Source: Psychroserpens sp. NJDZ02 (lineage in GTDB: Bacteria > Bacteroidota > Bacteroidia > Flavobacteriales > Flavobacteriaceae). Taken from it: a stretch of 64,000 nt of DNA. A model generated the notes under the pieces. That model was not told where the DNA came from and ran no database searches. It saw only the letters and a list, made by a program, of their open reading frames with translations. Location of the stretch: NCBI RefSeq assembly GCF_004843725.1, contig NZ_CP039451.1, positions 3,540,001 to 3,604,000 of the forward strand, given 5' to 3'. The translations under genes were made by a program, and so were the position numbers. Position 1 is the stretch's first letter; each line of letters starts with the position of its first letter. Of the stretch, positions 1 to 7,130 are shown piece after piece.

Positions 1-1
1 A

Positions 2-112
2 AAAACTAGCCTTAATAGCGGTTGTAATAAGTTATTAAAACAAGCCTTTGCTATTGCTAAATCAGGGTTAATATTTGATAAAGAATATAAAAGTACGTTA
101 GTGAAAAATTAA
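2..112 (+). pseudogene. C-terminal end of an IS110-like transposase (cut by window edge)
   Basis: An open frame enters from the left edge and stops at a TAA at 110-112, giving 36 residues. The pattern LNSGCNKLLKQAFAI lines up with LNNVRNKILSRAFAV near the C-terminus of the IS110-family transposase at 9932-10924, so this is probably the tail of another, divergent IS110-family transposase. It ends just left of a cassette-type junction (GTTGGCAAC at about 147-155), much as the full IS110 copy sits in such a junction. Whether the gene is intact cannot be judged, because the rest lies outside the window. The family call rests on this short stretch only. Confidence 0.45.
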
Positions 113-124
113 TGAAATTTTACT

Positions 125-175
125 TGTTTTTTAACACAGTACTTTGTTGGCAACTGGCTTCGTACGATAAGTTTG
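125..175. other. Cassette junction (attC-like, left border of first cassette)
   Basis: The stretch contains GTTGGCAAC, the same short motif found at the other junctions in this region (6373-6381; GCCAACG at 9693-9699; GGGCAACTC near 12,404). It lies between the transposase tail and the stop codon of the lipoprotein gene at 176. The full two-armed structure is not clear here, so this is only a boundary mark. Confidence 0.3.
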
Positions 176-859
176 TTATTTAGATAACCTATTCTGAATA
201 TTTGAAGGATTGTTTTCTAACTTATCTCTTAAATATTGTTGATAAGTATAATCAGGGTCTTTTCTTTTGTTACGCTGAAATGTAAAATCTTCCCAATAAC
301 TAAATCCAGGAAGTGCCGGGTACGTTTCTAATATTGGCAATACATTTAATGTTGCGTGAATGCCATAGTGCTGTTTTGAATAAGTTAAATGATATAGAGT
401 GTTTTCTTTAATATTTTCCCATATAAATCCATCAGGGATATTTTTAGTTTTATCTTTCTCACTCTTGAATCCCGTATAGTTTGCACTTCCCAATTTTTCT
501 TTGAGGGTTTTTAGTAATTCTTTACTTTGTTCAGTATCTGAGATTTCTAGTTGGTATCTTGATATAATGCTATCTTTAATATTAAAATATAAAGCAGCTT
601 TGTTTTCATAGTTGGCTTTTGGATTTTCTCCAGAAAAATTTATTTGATTATAAATCAAAATTTTATCTGAACCTGTAGATGTATATTTGTAATTGCCTTC
701 AGCAACTCCAATATCGTATGTTACCATTTTAACATCTTTTGGAATTATGTCCGAAATTTTATCTTGATTCAGGATGATTTTGGCTAAATCAAAGTCAGAT
801 TGTGATTTACAACTTTGTAATACAATGCACGCTATTAATATTCCTAATATTTGTTTCAT
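176..859 (-). CDS. Cassette-borne lipoprotein of unknown function
   Basis: The product is 227 aa from the preferred ATG at 859; an upstream ATG at 883 adds only eight residues and would spoil the signal peptide. The N-terminus MKQILGILIACIVLQSC is a lipoprotein signal with the lipobox LQSC, so the mature protein should be anchored to a membrane through its Cys. The rest is soluble, polar and lacks repeats or any motif I recognise. It sits alone between two cassette junctions on the minus strand, as typical single-gene cassettes do. The coding frame is clean. No function is proposed. Confidence 0.8.
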   Translation of the reverse strand: MKQILGILIACIVLQSCKSQSDFDLAKIILNQDKISDIIPKDVKMVTYDIGVAEGNYKYTSTGSDKILIYNQINFSGENPKANYENKAALYFNIKDSIISRYQLEISDTEQSKELLKTLKEKLGSANYTGFKSEKDKTKNIPDGFIWENIKENTLYHLTYSKQHYGIHATLNVLPILETYPALPGFSYWEDFTFQRNKRKDPDYTYQQYLRDKLENNPSNIQNRLSK

Positions 860-884
860 TTTCTTAATTTTATAATTAATCATT

Positions 885-1362
885 CTCTTTTTAGCTTGTT
901 GTTACGCGTTATATAGCAACTAAAGTAGTGAATATCCCCTAAAAATTGCGGGATATCCGCACTTTTTGTTCTTGAGTTGTATTGCTAGTAGTAATAGAGG
1001 AGAAAGGACCAACATAGTTGCTTACGTACGTTGGTGTGAGAGGCGCACGCGCACTCTTGCTATTTTAGTCGGAGCCGTCTACTTGATTGGCCCTACGTTT
1101 AATATTCATAAAATATAAACTTAAACAACGCATTTGAAACACTTTACTTAACCATGATTCTTTTGAACTGTTTAAGTTATGAAAAATCAGAAATTTTTAT
1201 AGTGCTTCCAGAAAGAAGAAAAGCCAAATCTAACACTGAACCGTCATGGGATCATTGATGATGTTAGGGCGTTTTTTATTTTATCTTCAAAACAATTGTA
1301 TATTAACTTGAAGATCTGACCAAATATTGATTTTTATCTACATTCAGATTAGCGAGGCTAAT
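885..1362. other. Intergenic stretch: cassette junction with hairpin plus intron remnant
   Basis: Three things can be seen here. A junction segment (about 888-970) holds the hairpin arms ATATCCC (932-938) and GGGATATCCGC (950-960); the same segment recurs at 12,400-12,470. A group II intron 3' remnant follows at 972-1087. From 1088 to 1362 there is AT-rich DNA with a possible hairpin (CTAACA ... TGTTAG around 1229-1268) followed by a T-rich run. No gene was recognised. Confidence 0.5.
972..1087 (+). mobile_element. Group II intron 3'-end remnant (domains V-VI), copy 1
   Basis: GGTGTGAGAGGCGCAC and then GCTATTTTAGTCGGAGCC, followed by a CTACTTGAT end, match the domain V/VI region and 3' end of the two full introns at 6503-7121 and 11082-11677. 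The 5' side of the intron is absent. Upstream, ATTGCTAGTAGTAATAGAG is shared with the second remnant at 2446-2552 but not with the full introns, so the two remnants form their own short repeat family. A domain-V-like hairpin (CCAAC...GTTGG) survives. Confidence 0.65.
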
Positions 1363-2067
1363 CTAAATGTTTTGCTGTTTTTGTAACCAATCAGCAAAAC
1401 TTCCAAACAACCTGTTTACGATTTCAAGTGAGAAACTAGGTGACATAGGGCTATCTTTCGTGTTGTACTCATTATCAATTAACCCGTAGACTAAAAATCT
1501 AATATATGCTTCGATAACTCCTGTGTCATAATGTCCAATAAAATCTTTTGCTCCCGGTTTTTGATATTCTACAGGTAGTAAACTTAAAACGGCACATGAA
1601 ATACCTCTGGATAATTTAGCATGATCACCATTTTGTTCTCCAAAAAAACTTTTAAACAGTTCTTCTTCTTTCTTAGTTTCTAATCCCCAACTCCATTCTA
1701 TTAATGAATTCCCCCATGCGGATATGGTTACTATATCTTTATCCGATAATTATTTTCCTTTATACTCATTAAGTTTTTCAAGAACAATAGATACAACAGT
1801 GTAGTCTTCGATGTTATATCTTGAAAAGTAATTAATTGTCTGATATACAGCTTCAAATTTATTGGCGTCGCTTAGTCTCTCTAGAGCCTTTGCGTAATTA
1901 TTTAATGCTACGCATCTAAGTTCGTACTCTTCTTCGTAATCATCCTGTTTCTCAATCTCCTTCTCAATTTCTATTAATGATTTTTGATTAGAACCTTCCT
2001 TTTTAACTCCAAAGAACTCTAAAAACACTGTTATAGCTTCTTTATCGGCATCACTTTTGTTAGTCAT
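1363..2067 (-). pseudogene. Hypothetical cassette protein split by an in-frame stop
   Basis: The ATG at 2067 opens a 105-residue frame ending with TAA at 1750-1752. The same frame continues, with no other stop, for about 128 more residues to a TAG at 1363-1365. The continuation reads as normal protein (for example GHYDTGVIEAYIRF) and has no ATG or GTG near its beginning. Both halves share frame and codon use, so the simplest reading is one gene of about 234 codons broken by a single nonsense change. The N-terminal part is acidic and helical; no family was recognised. Alternatives are a short real 105-aa protein or a sequencing error in the stop codon. Confidence 0.7.
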
Positions 2068-2445
2068 ACTTTATCTTTTTAATTATGTTTATGGTACTAG
2101 GTTAGCACCGAACAAAATTACAAAATAGAAGTTATTGTTTTTGAGAAAAGCAGTCCAACTATTAGTACAAAAGGCTAACTGTTTTATGTATGCTTAGTTG
2201 CGACGTTAAAGGAGCGAATTAATTAGATACAAACCAATGTTGAAATCCGCTAGAGTAGGAGTTTTAGGGGTTTGCTTGCGTTTGGATTTGCTGAAAAAAT
2301 TATTAGTCAGCCACAACAGTTGCTTATTTTTTTGGTCAGAAATCGGTTGAGTAAGAAATTCTTTTTTGCACTTAGTTTTGCCGCAAAACTTATAAGTTCA
2401 CCGTAATATTTGCGTTTTTATTTGGTCAGATATCCATAAGAGTAA
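2068..2445. other. Intergenic stretch between cassettes
   Basis: I see no gene. The stretch has two similar short segments ending in TTTGGTCAGA (about 2330-2340 and 2422-2432), each downstream of a TTGC/GCAA-type element, so it may be a degenerate junction. It runs directly into the second intron remnant. Confidence 0.3.
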
Positions 2446-2552
2446 GCTTGTATTGCTAGTAGCAATAGAGACGAAAGGACCAACGTAGTTACGCACGTGC
2501 GGTGGTGTGAGAGGCGCACTCCAGCTATTTTAGTCGGAGCCGTCTACTCGAT
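2446..2552 (+). mobile_element. Group II intron 3'-end remnant (domains V-VI), copy 2
   Basis: This carries CGGTGGTGTGAGAGGCGCAC, an intact domain VI (CTATTTTAGTCGGAGCC) and the 3' end CTACTCGAT followed by TGGC, as in the full introns. It is preceded by ATTGCTAGTAGCAATAGAG, which it shares with copy 1. Like copy 1 it lacks the GTGTGCCC 5' end and domain I, so it cannot splice as a normal intron. It marks the border of the cassette carrying 2643-3315. Confidence 0.65.
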
Positions 2553-2642
2553 TGGCAGTGGTATTTGTTTGATAATATGTAATGTTTATTTGTCTTTTAG
2601 TATTGTTTGTTTTACATTTGTTTGAAATTAAATCATAATATT

Positions 2643-3098
2643 ATGAAAGTAAATTACTTATTTCCAAATAAATTCAAAATTATCGGTTGGTTTATTCTTA
2701 TTCCATCCGCAATTATTGGTTTGGTAACACTTATCTATGAATATGAACCAAGTTTTTTAGATTTCAACGTTCCTGCTATTTTTATCGATGACTTTTTTAC
2801 GGATAAAAAACTATTGGGAATGGTTAAAAATAATTTACTGAATGAAATTTTCGGTATTTTAATTATTGTCAGTTCTTTATTTGTTGCTTTTTCTAAAGAA
2901 AAATCAGAAGATGAATATATATCAAAAATCAGATTAGAGTCATTGGTTTGGGCTGTTTATGTAAACTATGGAATTCTTTTGTTTTCGTTTTTTTTTATTT
3001 TCGATTTTTCCTTTTTATGGGTTATGATATTTAATATGTTCACGGTCTTGCTATTTTTCATAATTAGATTTAACAGGCAAATTTCTAAACTTAAATAA
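2643..3098 (+). CDS. Small integral membrane protein, partner of an XRE regulator
   Basis: The product is 151 aa from the ATG at 2643. The open frame extends 12 codons further upstream, but the ATG followed by Lys gives a normal N-terminus. Hydrophobic segments are visible near residues 14-33 (GWFILIPSAIIGLVTLIY), 70-85, 108-122 and 125-142, so about four membrane spans are likely. The gene ends 10 bases before the helix-turn-helix gene at 3109, and the two appear to form one transcription unit. Small membrane protein plus YozG-like regulator pairs are common in Bacteroidota and Firmicutes. The function is unknown; regulation by the partner is an inference. Confidence 0.75.
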   Translation: MKVNYLFPNKFKIIGWFILIPSAIIGLVTLIYEYEPSFLDFNVPAIFIDDFFTDKKLLGMVKNNLLNEIFGILIIVSSLFVAFSKEKSEDEYISKIRLESLVWAVYVNYGILLFSFFFIFDFSFLWVMIFNMFTVLLFFIIRFNRQISKLK

Positions 3099-3108
3099 TC
3101 AGCTAATT

Positions 3109-3315
3109 ATGAAGAATAGTATTAAAGTCGAAAGAGCAAAAAAGAATATTACTCAAGCTGATTTAGCTAAACTGGCAAAAGTTAGTAGGCAAACAATCAA
3201 TGCTATGGAATTAGGGAAATATGTTCCGTCGACAGTTTTAGCTTTAAGATTAGCTCAAATTTTCGAAGTTGAAATTAGCGAAATCTTTACTTTGGAAGAT
3301 TCAGATTGGGTTTAG
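3109..3315 (+). CDS. Cro/CI (XRE, YozG-like) transcriptional regulator
   Basis: The product is 68 aa, nearly all of it one helix-turn-helix domain: VERAKKNITQADLAKLAKVS holds helices 1-2 and RQTINAMELGKYVPS the recognition helix and loop. The length fits minimal YozG-type regulators, which consist of the DNA-binding domain alone. It follows the membrane-protein gene by 10 bases in the same direction and probably controls the pair. It is the last gene of its cassette; seven bases after its stop an IS3-derived scar begins. Confidence 0.9.
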   Translation: MKNSIKVERAKKNITQADLAKLAKVSRQTINAMELGKYVPSTVLALRLAQIFEVEISEIFTLEDSDWV

Positions 3316-3321
3316 GTCATA

Positions 3322-3563
3322 TGTCTTGTCCTGAAATATGGCTACAGGTTAAAATTGAATTAAGCTGATAATTTATATACCATATTAGGTGTTTTATAAT
3401 CTAAAGATAAATGTAATCTTACGTCGTTGTATAAATTAATTGCATTTTTTGCAGCGCTCTTTTTGTGGTTCACGTTATCAAAGGTTTGGTCGCGATAAAA
3501 TTCATCTTTTAAAATACCGTTTACTCATTCTGCTATGGCATTTTTGTAACAAGTATTTTGTTC
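3322..3563 (-). mobile_element. IS3-family remnant (terminal about 240 bp, orfB 3' end)
   Basis: It matches the left 240 bases of the intact IS3 element at 8385-9684, including the terminal inverted repeat and the last codons of the orfB transposase. Similarity fades after GTAACAA (about 3546-3552), where IS1182-like sequence begins. The other end of the IS is missing, so the fragment cannot move by itself. Confidence 0.8.
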
Positions 3564-3865
3564 GGAAAAAGGAGACGACCAATTAGCAAAAAAGGAAGCT
3601 ATATGAAAGGAAAACGACAAAGCAGATAGCCTCTGTTTTTGGTACACTAACCCAGTTTTTAGGCATGGAAAAAGTGAATACCCTGGGCGTTAAACAAGCT
3701 AATAAGTGTATGCATCTATCTGCAACAGCCTATAATCTTAAAAAGTATTTAAAATATATGAAAAACTTACCAGAGAGTATAGCAGAACTACTTGCTTTTA
3801 TTATAAGCACCAAAAACCACCTAATAAGCCTTCGAATGGTATGTTTTAAGCCACTTGCATTTTAG
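3564..3865 (+). pseudogene. IS1182-family transposase C-terminal remnant
   Basis: Across two frames the translation gives KKGSYMKGKRQS and then QFLGMEKVNTLGVKQANKC and ATAYNLKKYLKYM. This is the characteristic C-terminus of Bacteroidota IS1182-family transposases (GKRQSxxEPVFGTLTQF.G..KxNTxGIKQANK). A frameshift lies around 3625-3650, where the frame carrying GKRQS runs into a stop before the frame with the ANK motif. About 100 residues of the family's usual 450-550 remain. The 66-residue ATG frame at 3665 is only the end of this remnant. Confidence 0.75.
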
Positions 3866-3888
3866 AGAAAATATGACGTATTAAAATT

Positions 3889-3925
3889 AAAAACAGCTTA
3901 AAATCAAAGATTTTAAGCTGTTTTT
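3889..3925. terminator. Perfect 17-bp hairpin, likely bidirectional terminator
   Basis: AAAAACAGCTTAAAATC and its exact reverse complement are separated by three bases (AAA). A-rich and T-rich flanks suit termination on both strands. It sits between the IS1182 scar (+) and the thioesterase gene (-) and recurs unchanged at 5501-5537. Confidence 0.75.
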
Positions 3926-3965
3926 ATGCTTTTTTAAGGGGTTGTGCAACGGTTGCTGGTGTTGG

Positions 3966-4349
3966 CTACAGTATTTTTACTGGTTTCTTATTTTCGTCAA
4001 TCGCAACAAACGTAAATTCTCCCGATACTGCTTTTTCTCGGAAATCTGTGTACATTTCCTCAACGAAAATATCTACTCTCACTTTTAAACTCGTATTTCC
4101 TAAGTGGGTAACATATCCATCAAGTTCCACTATGGTTCCTGCTGGAATAGGCTTTTTAAAGTCAATTTTATCACTACTAACAGTTACCATTTGTTGTCGA
4201 CTAAACCTTGTTGCTGTTATAAAAGCCGTTTCGTCCATTAATTGCATTGCTGTTCCTCCGAAAAGGGTGTCGTAATGATTAGTTGTATTAGGAAAAACCG
4301 TTTTAAAGATTTTCGTCCTTGACTTTTTTATTTTTTGCTCTATGTCCAT
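3966..4349 (-). CDS. Acyl-CoA thioesterase (hotdog fold)
   Basis: The product is 127 aa. Hotdog thioesterases of the YciA/BACH type hydrolyse acyl-CoA to free CoA and fatty acid. The visible signature is NTTNHYDTLFGGTAMQLMDE, where the Asn-His and the Asp of MDE belong to the family's active-site region, followed by the long hotdog helix and VSSDKIDFKKPIPAGT. The length fits a single hotdog domain. The start overlaps the stop of the upstream PAS gene by one base (TAATG), so the two are translationally coupled. The pair forms one cassette between the two 650-bp repeats. The physiological substrate is unknown. Confidence 0.88.
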   Translation of the reverse strand: MDIEQKIKKSRTKIFKTVFPNTTNHYDTLFGGTAMQLMDETAFITATRFSRQQMVTVSSDKIDFKKPIPAGTIVELDGYVTHLGNTSLKVRVDIFVEEMYTDFREKAVSGEFTFVAIDENKKPVKIL

Positions 4350-4915
4350 TAAACTACTTGTTTTTCTAATGCTATAAAATGCGTTGTTTCTTTGTAGTAA
4401 AGAGGTATAATTTTTACTTCACATTTGTACATTGATTTGTCTTTTCGGTGATTGATTATTACTTCCTTGAACGGTTTGTCAAGTTCAATTTTAGACTTAA
4501 TACTTGCTTTGGTTCTTAATGAAGTTTTCTCGCCTTGTAAAAATCTTGGTGTTTTGTTTAAAGCAAATGATTTTGAATAACCAGTCATTGAAGTGAAGCC
4601 ATCATTTACCCAAATTATTTTCTGGTTTTTATCAGTAATAATCAAGGCTTCGTAATCATTTTCAGAAAAAGCAATTTCAAGGTCATTTTGCCAATTAAAT
4701 TGAATTGCAAAAGAAAGAACTTTTTCCAATTCAATTCTCTTTCTGGCTTCAGTCATTCTTTTATGATAACCATCCATATAAATATCCCAACTCAATAATG
4801 GCATCGGTTTTGATTTTCGAGTACCAATTTTGTGTTTGATTTTGTCGTATTCCTCATTGGTCAGACTTGATAAATAAATGTCCAAAGAGTTCATTTCAGC
4901 AAGGTCATATTTCAT
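4349..4915 (-). CDS. PAS-domain protein, LOV-like but without the photoactive Cys
   Basis: The product is 188 aa. The first 80 residues are helical and charged with no recognised domain. Residues about 86-185 form a PAS domain (ALIITDKNQKIIWVN, FTSMTGYSKSFAL). The segment N-K-T-P-R-F-L-Q-G at 120-128 matches the LOV signature G-x-N-C-R-F-L-Q-G, except that the flavin-binding Cys is replaced by Pro123. It is therefore unlikely to do classical LOV photochemistry; a redox or ligand sensor is possible. There is no kinase or output domain. It shares an operon with the thioesterase (one-base overlap), which suggests a link to acyl-CoA metabolism, but that is inference. Confidence 0.8.
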   Translation of the reverse strand: MKYDLAEMNSLDIYLSSLTNEEYDKIKHKIGTRKSKPMPLLSWDIYMDGYHKRMTEARKRIELEKVLSFAIQFNWQNDLEIAFSENDYEALIITDKNQKIIWVNDGFTSMTGYSKSFALNKTPRFLQGEKTSLRTKASIKSKIELDKPFKEVIINHRKDKSMYKCEVKIIPLYYKETTHFIALEKQVV

Positions 4916-4933
4916 AATATCGTTTTTTTTAAA

Positions 4934-5176
4934 TGTCTTGTCCTGAAATATGGCTACAGGTTAAAATTGAATTAAGCTGATAATTTATATACCATATAAG
5001 GAGTTTTATAATCTAAAGATAAATGTAATCTTACTTCGTTGTATAAATTAATTGCATTTTTTGCAGCGCTCTTTGCGTGTCTCACGTTATCAAAGGTTTG
5101 GTCGTGATAAAATTCATATTTAAATATACCGTTTACTCATTCTGCCATGGCATTTTCGTAACAAGTATTTTGTTCG
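4934..5176 (-). mobile_element. IS3-family remnant (terminal about 240 bp), second copy
   Basis: It starts at TGTCTTGTCCTG with the IS3 terminal repeat and contains the 3' end of orfB as in 8385-8620. It breaks off after GTAACAA at the same point as the copy at 3322, so both descend from one chimeric ancestor. Confidence 0.8.
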
Positions 5177-5477
5177 GAAAAAGGAAACGACCAATTAGCA
5201 AAAAAGGAAGCTATATAAAAGGAAAACGACAAAGTACGTTAGCCCCTGTTTTGGTGCACTAACTCAGTTTTTAGGCATGGGAAAAGTGAATACCCTTGGG
5301 ATTAAACAAGCTAATAAGTGTATGCATCTATCCGCAACAGCCTATAATCTTAAAAAGTATTTAAAATATATGAAAAACTTACCAGAGAGTATAGCAGAAC
5401 TACTTGCTTTTATTATAAGCACCAAAAACCACCTAATAAGCGTTCAAATACTATGTTTTAAGCCACTTGCATTTTAG
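5177..5477 (+). pseudogene. IS1182-family transposase C-terminal remnant, second copy
   Basis: Frames here read SKKGSYIKGKRQSTLAPV and then, after a frame change, FGALTQFLGMGKVNTLGI, QANKCMHLSATAYNLKKYL. This is the same C-terminal piece as at 3564-3865 with a slightly different decay pattern. No start or catalytic region is present. Confidence 0.75.
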
Positions 5478-5500
5478 AGAAAATATGGCGTATTAAAATT

Positions 5501-5537
5501 AAAAACAGCTTAAAATCAAAGATTTTAAGCTGTTTTT
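5501..5537. terminator. Perfect 17-bp hairpin, second copy
   Basis: Identical in sequence to the hairpin at 3889-3925, with the same three-base loop. It lies 50 bases past the stop codon (5587) of the minus-strand gene 5587-6369 and probably ends its transcript. Confidence 0.75.
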
Positions 5538-5586
5538 ATGCTTTTTTAAGGGGTTGTGCAACGGTTACTGGTGTTGGCTACAGTAT

Positions 5587-6369
5587 TTATTCAGATTCTT
5601 TTTTGTAATAATCTTTAAATATTAATTCAGAAGTTTCATCTGCTAAATTCGTGTTGTTTTTTTGCGATGATATTATTTTAATCCTATTATCAATTAAAAT
5701 CGCTTTAGTAATTCTGTTGACTATTTCCTTTTCAGGTTGTTCGATAAAAGTGACTTCGATTAAATTCGGAAGGTCTTTTTCCTTTTCAGTTAGTGTTTCA
5801 TCTGCTGATATAAATCCAAACCTTTTTTCTCCATTCTCTAAATAGTATAAAAAGCGAATAGAGGCTAGCTTATTAATATTCGGAATTTCTTCAAAGGGAA
5901 TTTTTAAGCTGAAATCATTTTCTAACGTCATTTCATATTCCTCAAAGTCCCAATCAGAATCCAAGTCATAAACAAAAGCGAGATTTATATTCTTGCTAGT
6001 CAATTCAGAACCTTTATCCGTTTTAAATTCCAATTGATAGAATTTATTTTTGTCGCTAGTTGAAAAACTAAATTCAGAATCACTTGCTATTATCTCATAT
6101 TTATCATAGAAAAAAATTGTGTCGTTTTTCCTTTCCCAAGTTCCATTATATTCTCTCCAAGTTAAACAGCTTGAAGGAACTGGATAGCTCCAAAATTCAA
6201 ATTCAGTTTTTGATGTCAATGAAATTTGACTTATTCGATTATCAACAACCAATGGATTATTAGAATTGCCTTTAACTTTTTCATAATTTACGTAAGAAAT
6301 CGGTGTTTTCTGTCCAAATATAGACTGTCCAATAAGTAGTGAAATTAATATGGCAAAGGTGTTTTTCAT
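5587..6369 (-). CDS. Cassette-borne exported protein of unknown function
   Basis: The product is 260 aa from the ATG at 6369, chosen because it gives the clean signal peptide MKNTFAILISLLIGQSIFGQ; an ATG four codons upstream is less likely. No lipobox Cys follows, so a periplasmic or outer-face soluble protein is expected. The body is beta-rich and polar, with no repeat or motif I recognise. The start codon lies only a few bases from the junction motif GTTGGCAACG, so the cassette leaves almost no room for its own promoter. Confidence 0.75.
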   Translation of the reverse strand: MKNTFAILISLLIGQSIFGQKTPISYVNYEKVKGNSNNPLVVDNRISQISLTSKTEFEFWSYPVPSSCLTWREYNGTWERKNDTIFFYDKYEIIASDSEFSFSTSDKNKFYQLEFKTDKGSELTSKNINLAFVYDLDSDWDFEEYEMTLENDFSLKIPFEEIPNINKLASIRFLYYLENGEKRFGFISADETLTEKEKDLPNLIEVTFIEQPEKEIVNRITKAILIDNRIKIISSQKNNTNLADETSELIFKDYYKKESE

Positions 6370-6502
6370 AATTGTTGGCAACGTTTATGTATAAGAATAG
6401 TTGCGGGTTTGTATGCGAGGATTTTCCGAAGGAAAATCAGACGTTACAAACAAGCAACGACCTTTGATTAAGCACTAAGCCGCAATTAATTTTATACGGT
6501 GT
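6369..6502. other. attC-like recombination site, invaded by a group II intron
   Basis: Outer arms: GGCAACG and GTATAA (left) against TTATACGG plus the post-intron TGGC (right); inner arms: GTTGCGG against CCGCAATT. Between them are a nested GTTTGTA / TTACAAAC pair and a perfect GATTTTCC-GAA-GGAAAATC hairpin. This long imperfect dyad of about 130 bases is the layout of an attC site. Removing the intron at 6503-7121 restores TATACGGTGT|TGGCAATAG. It follows the 5' end of the gene at 5587-6369. Confidence 0.55.
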
Positions 6503-7121
6503 GTGTGCCCAGCATGGGCATCTTTTAATTTACCTAAAGGTAAATAATTAATCTAGAGGGTGCAAGTCCCTTATGCGCAGGAGTAACGTTCTGAAGCATT
6601 AGTAAGTCGCAAGGGTGAAAACCGTGAGGTTTTATCTGAAGGCTATTTGTGATTGATTAATAAGCAAATACCACTACAAAACTCGGTACTGACGAACAGA
6701 AATCGTATACAGAGGCATAGTTATTCGGGTAAGCAAGCACATCATTGTAACGCCCAAACAGTAACAAAAGGGTAATTATGTAGATACGGCAGTGATTGAG
6801 TGAAAGAGGATGCCATTACCTGGGGAGGTCTCCAAAGTTACGAGTTGACTATATGGAGAAGTCAGCAGAGGTCATAGTACTTACAGGAAACGAGTTGAGG
6901 CAATACCTCAGAAGGTCTCACAAGTAAGGAAGGGCTGAACGTAATTCTCTTCAAAATTCGCATAGGAGCACTAGTGGTAGCCTATGCCTAAATTAGAAGA
7001 TAGTGCCAAGGGTGAAAAGAGCTTTGGCGTGATGATTTACGAACCGCCGTATACGAGACCCGTATGTACGGTGGTGTGAGAGGCGCACTCCGGCTATTTT
7101 AGTCGGAGCCGTCTACTCGAT
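6503..7121 (+). ncRNA. ORF-less group II intron (IIC-like), copy 1
   Basis: The 5' end GTGTGCCCAGCATGGGC and downstream GTGCAAGTCCCTTATG, AGTAAGTCGCAAGGGTG and CTGAAGG match the conserved domain I start of group IIC introns. Domain V is GAACCGCCGTATAC...GTATGTACGGTGG, followed by GTGTGAGAGGC. Domain VI ends in CTACTCGAT. The length is about 619 bases and domain IV holds no reverse transcriptase or maturase frame, so splicing and mobility would need a protein from elsewhere. It is inserted in the right arm of an attC-like site, as known for IIC-attC introns. Its last about 450 bases look identical to copy 2; the early domain I region differs. Confidence 0.85.
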
Positions 7122-7130
7122 TGGCAATAG

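Larger units (their letters stand above)
3322..3969. repeat. Direct repeat A (about 650 bp): fused IS3 scar, IS1182 scar, hairpin, junction
   Basis: The block starts at the IS3 terminal sequence TGTCTTGTCCTGAAATATGG and ends at GTGTTGGCTACAG. An almost identical block lies at 4934-5583 in the same order and orientation. Between the two copies is only the thioesterase-PAS cassette (3966-4915). Differences are scattered single bases and small indels. Confidence 0.85.
4934..5583. repeat. Direct repeat B (about 650 bp), second copy of the IS3-IS1182 scar block
   Basis: Same order and orientation as 3322-3969: IS3 end, IS1182 C-terminal scar, perfect hairpin, GGTTACTGGTGTTGGCTACAG junction. It lies between the PAS gene and the next cassette. 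Small substitutions (for example the IS1182 reading frame and the last residues before the stop) show the copies have drifted slightly since duplication. Confidence 0.85.

Noticed and set aside
3665..3865. 66-codon ATG frame as an independent gene (and its twin at 5277-5477)
   Set aside because: Both are the last codons of the IS1182 transposase remnant in the repeated scar.
5077..5262. 61-codon plus-strand frame as a gene
   Set aside because: It spans the IS3-IS1182 junction: the first half is antisense to orfB and the second half is the frameshifted IS1182 tail.
6503..7121. Riboswitch or other structured leader
   Set aside because: The GTGTGCCC start, domain V and VI and the position inside a junction fit a group II intron, and it precedes no plus-strand gene.
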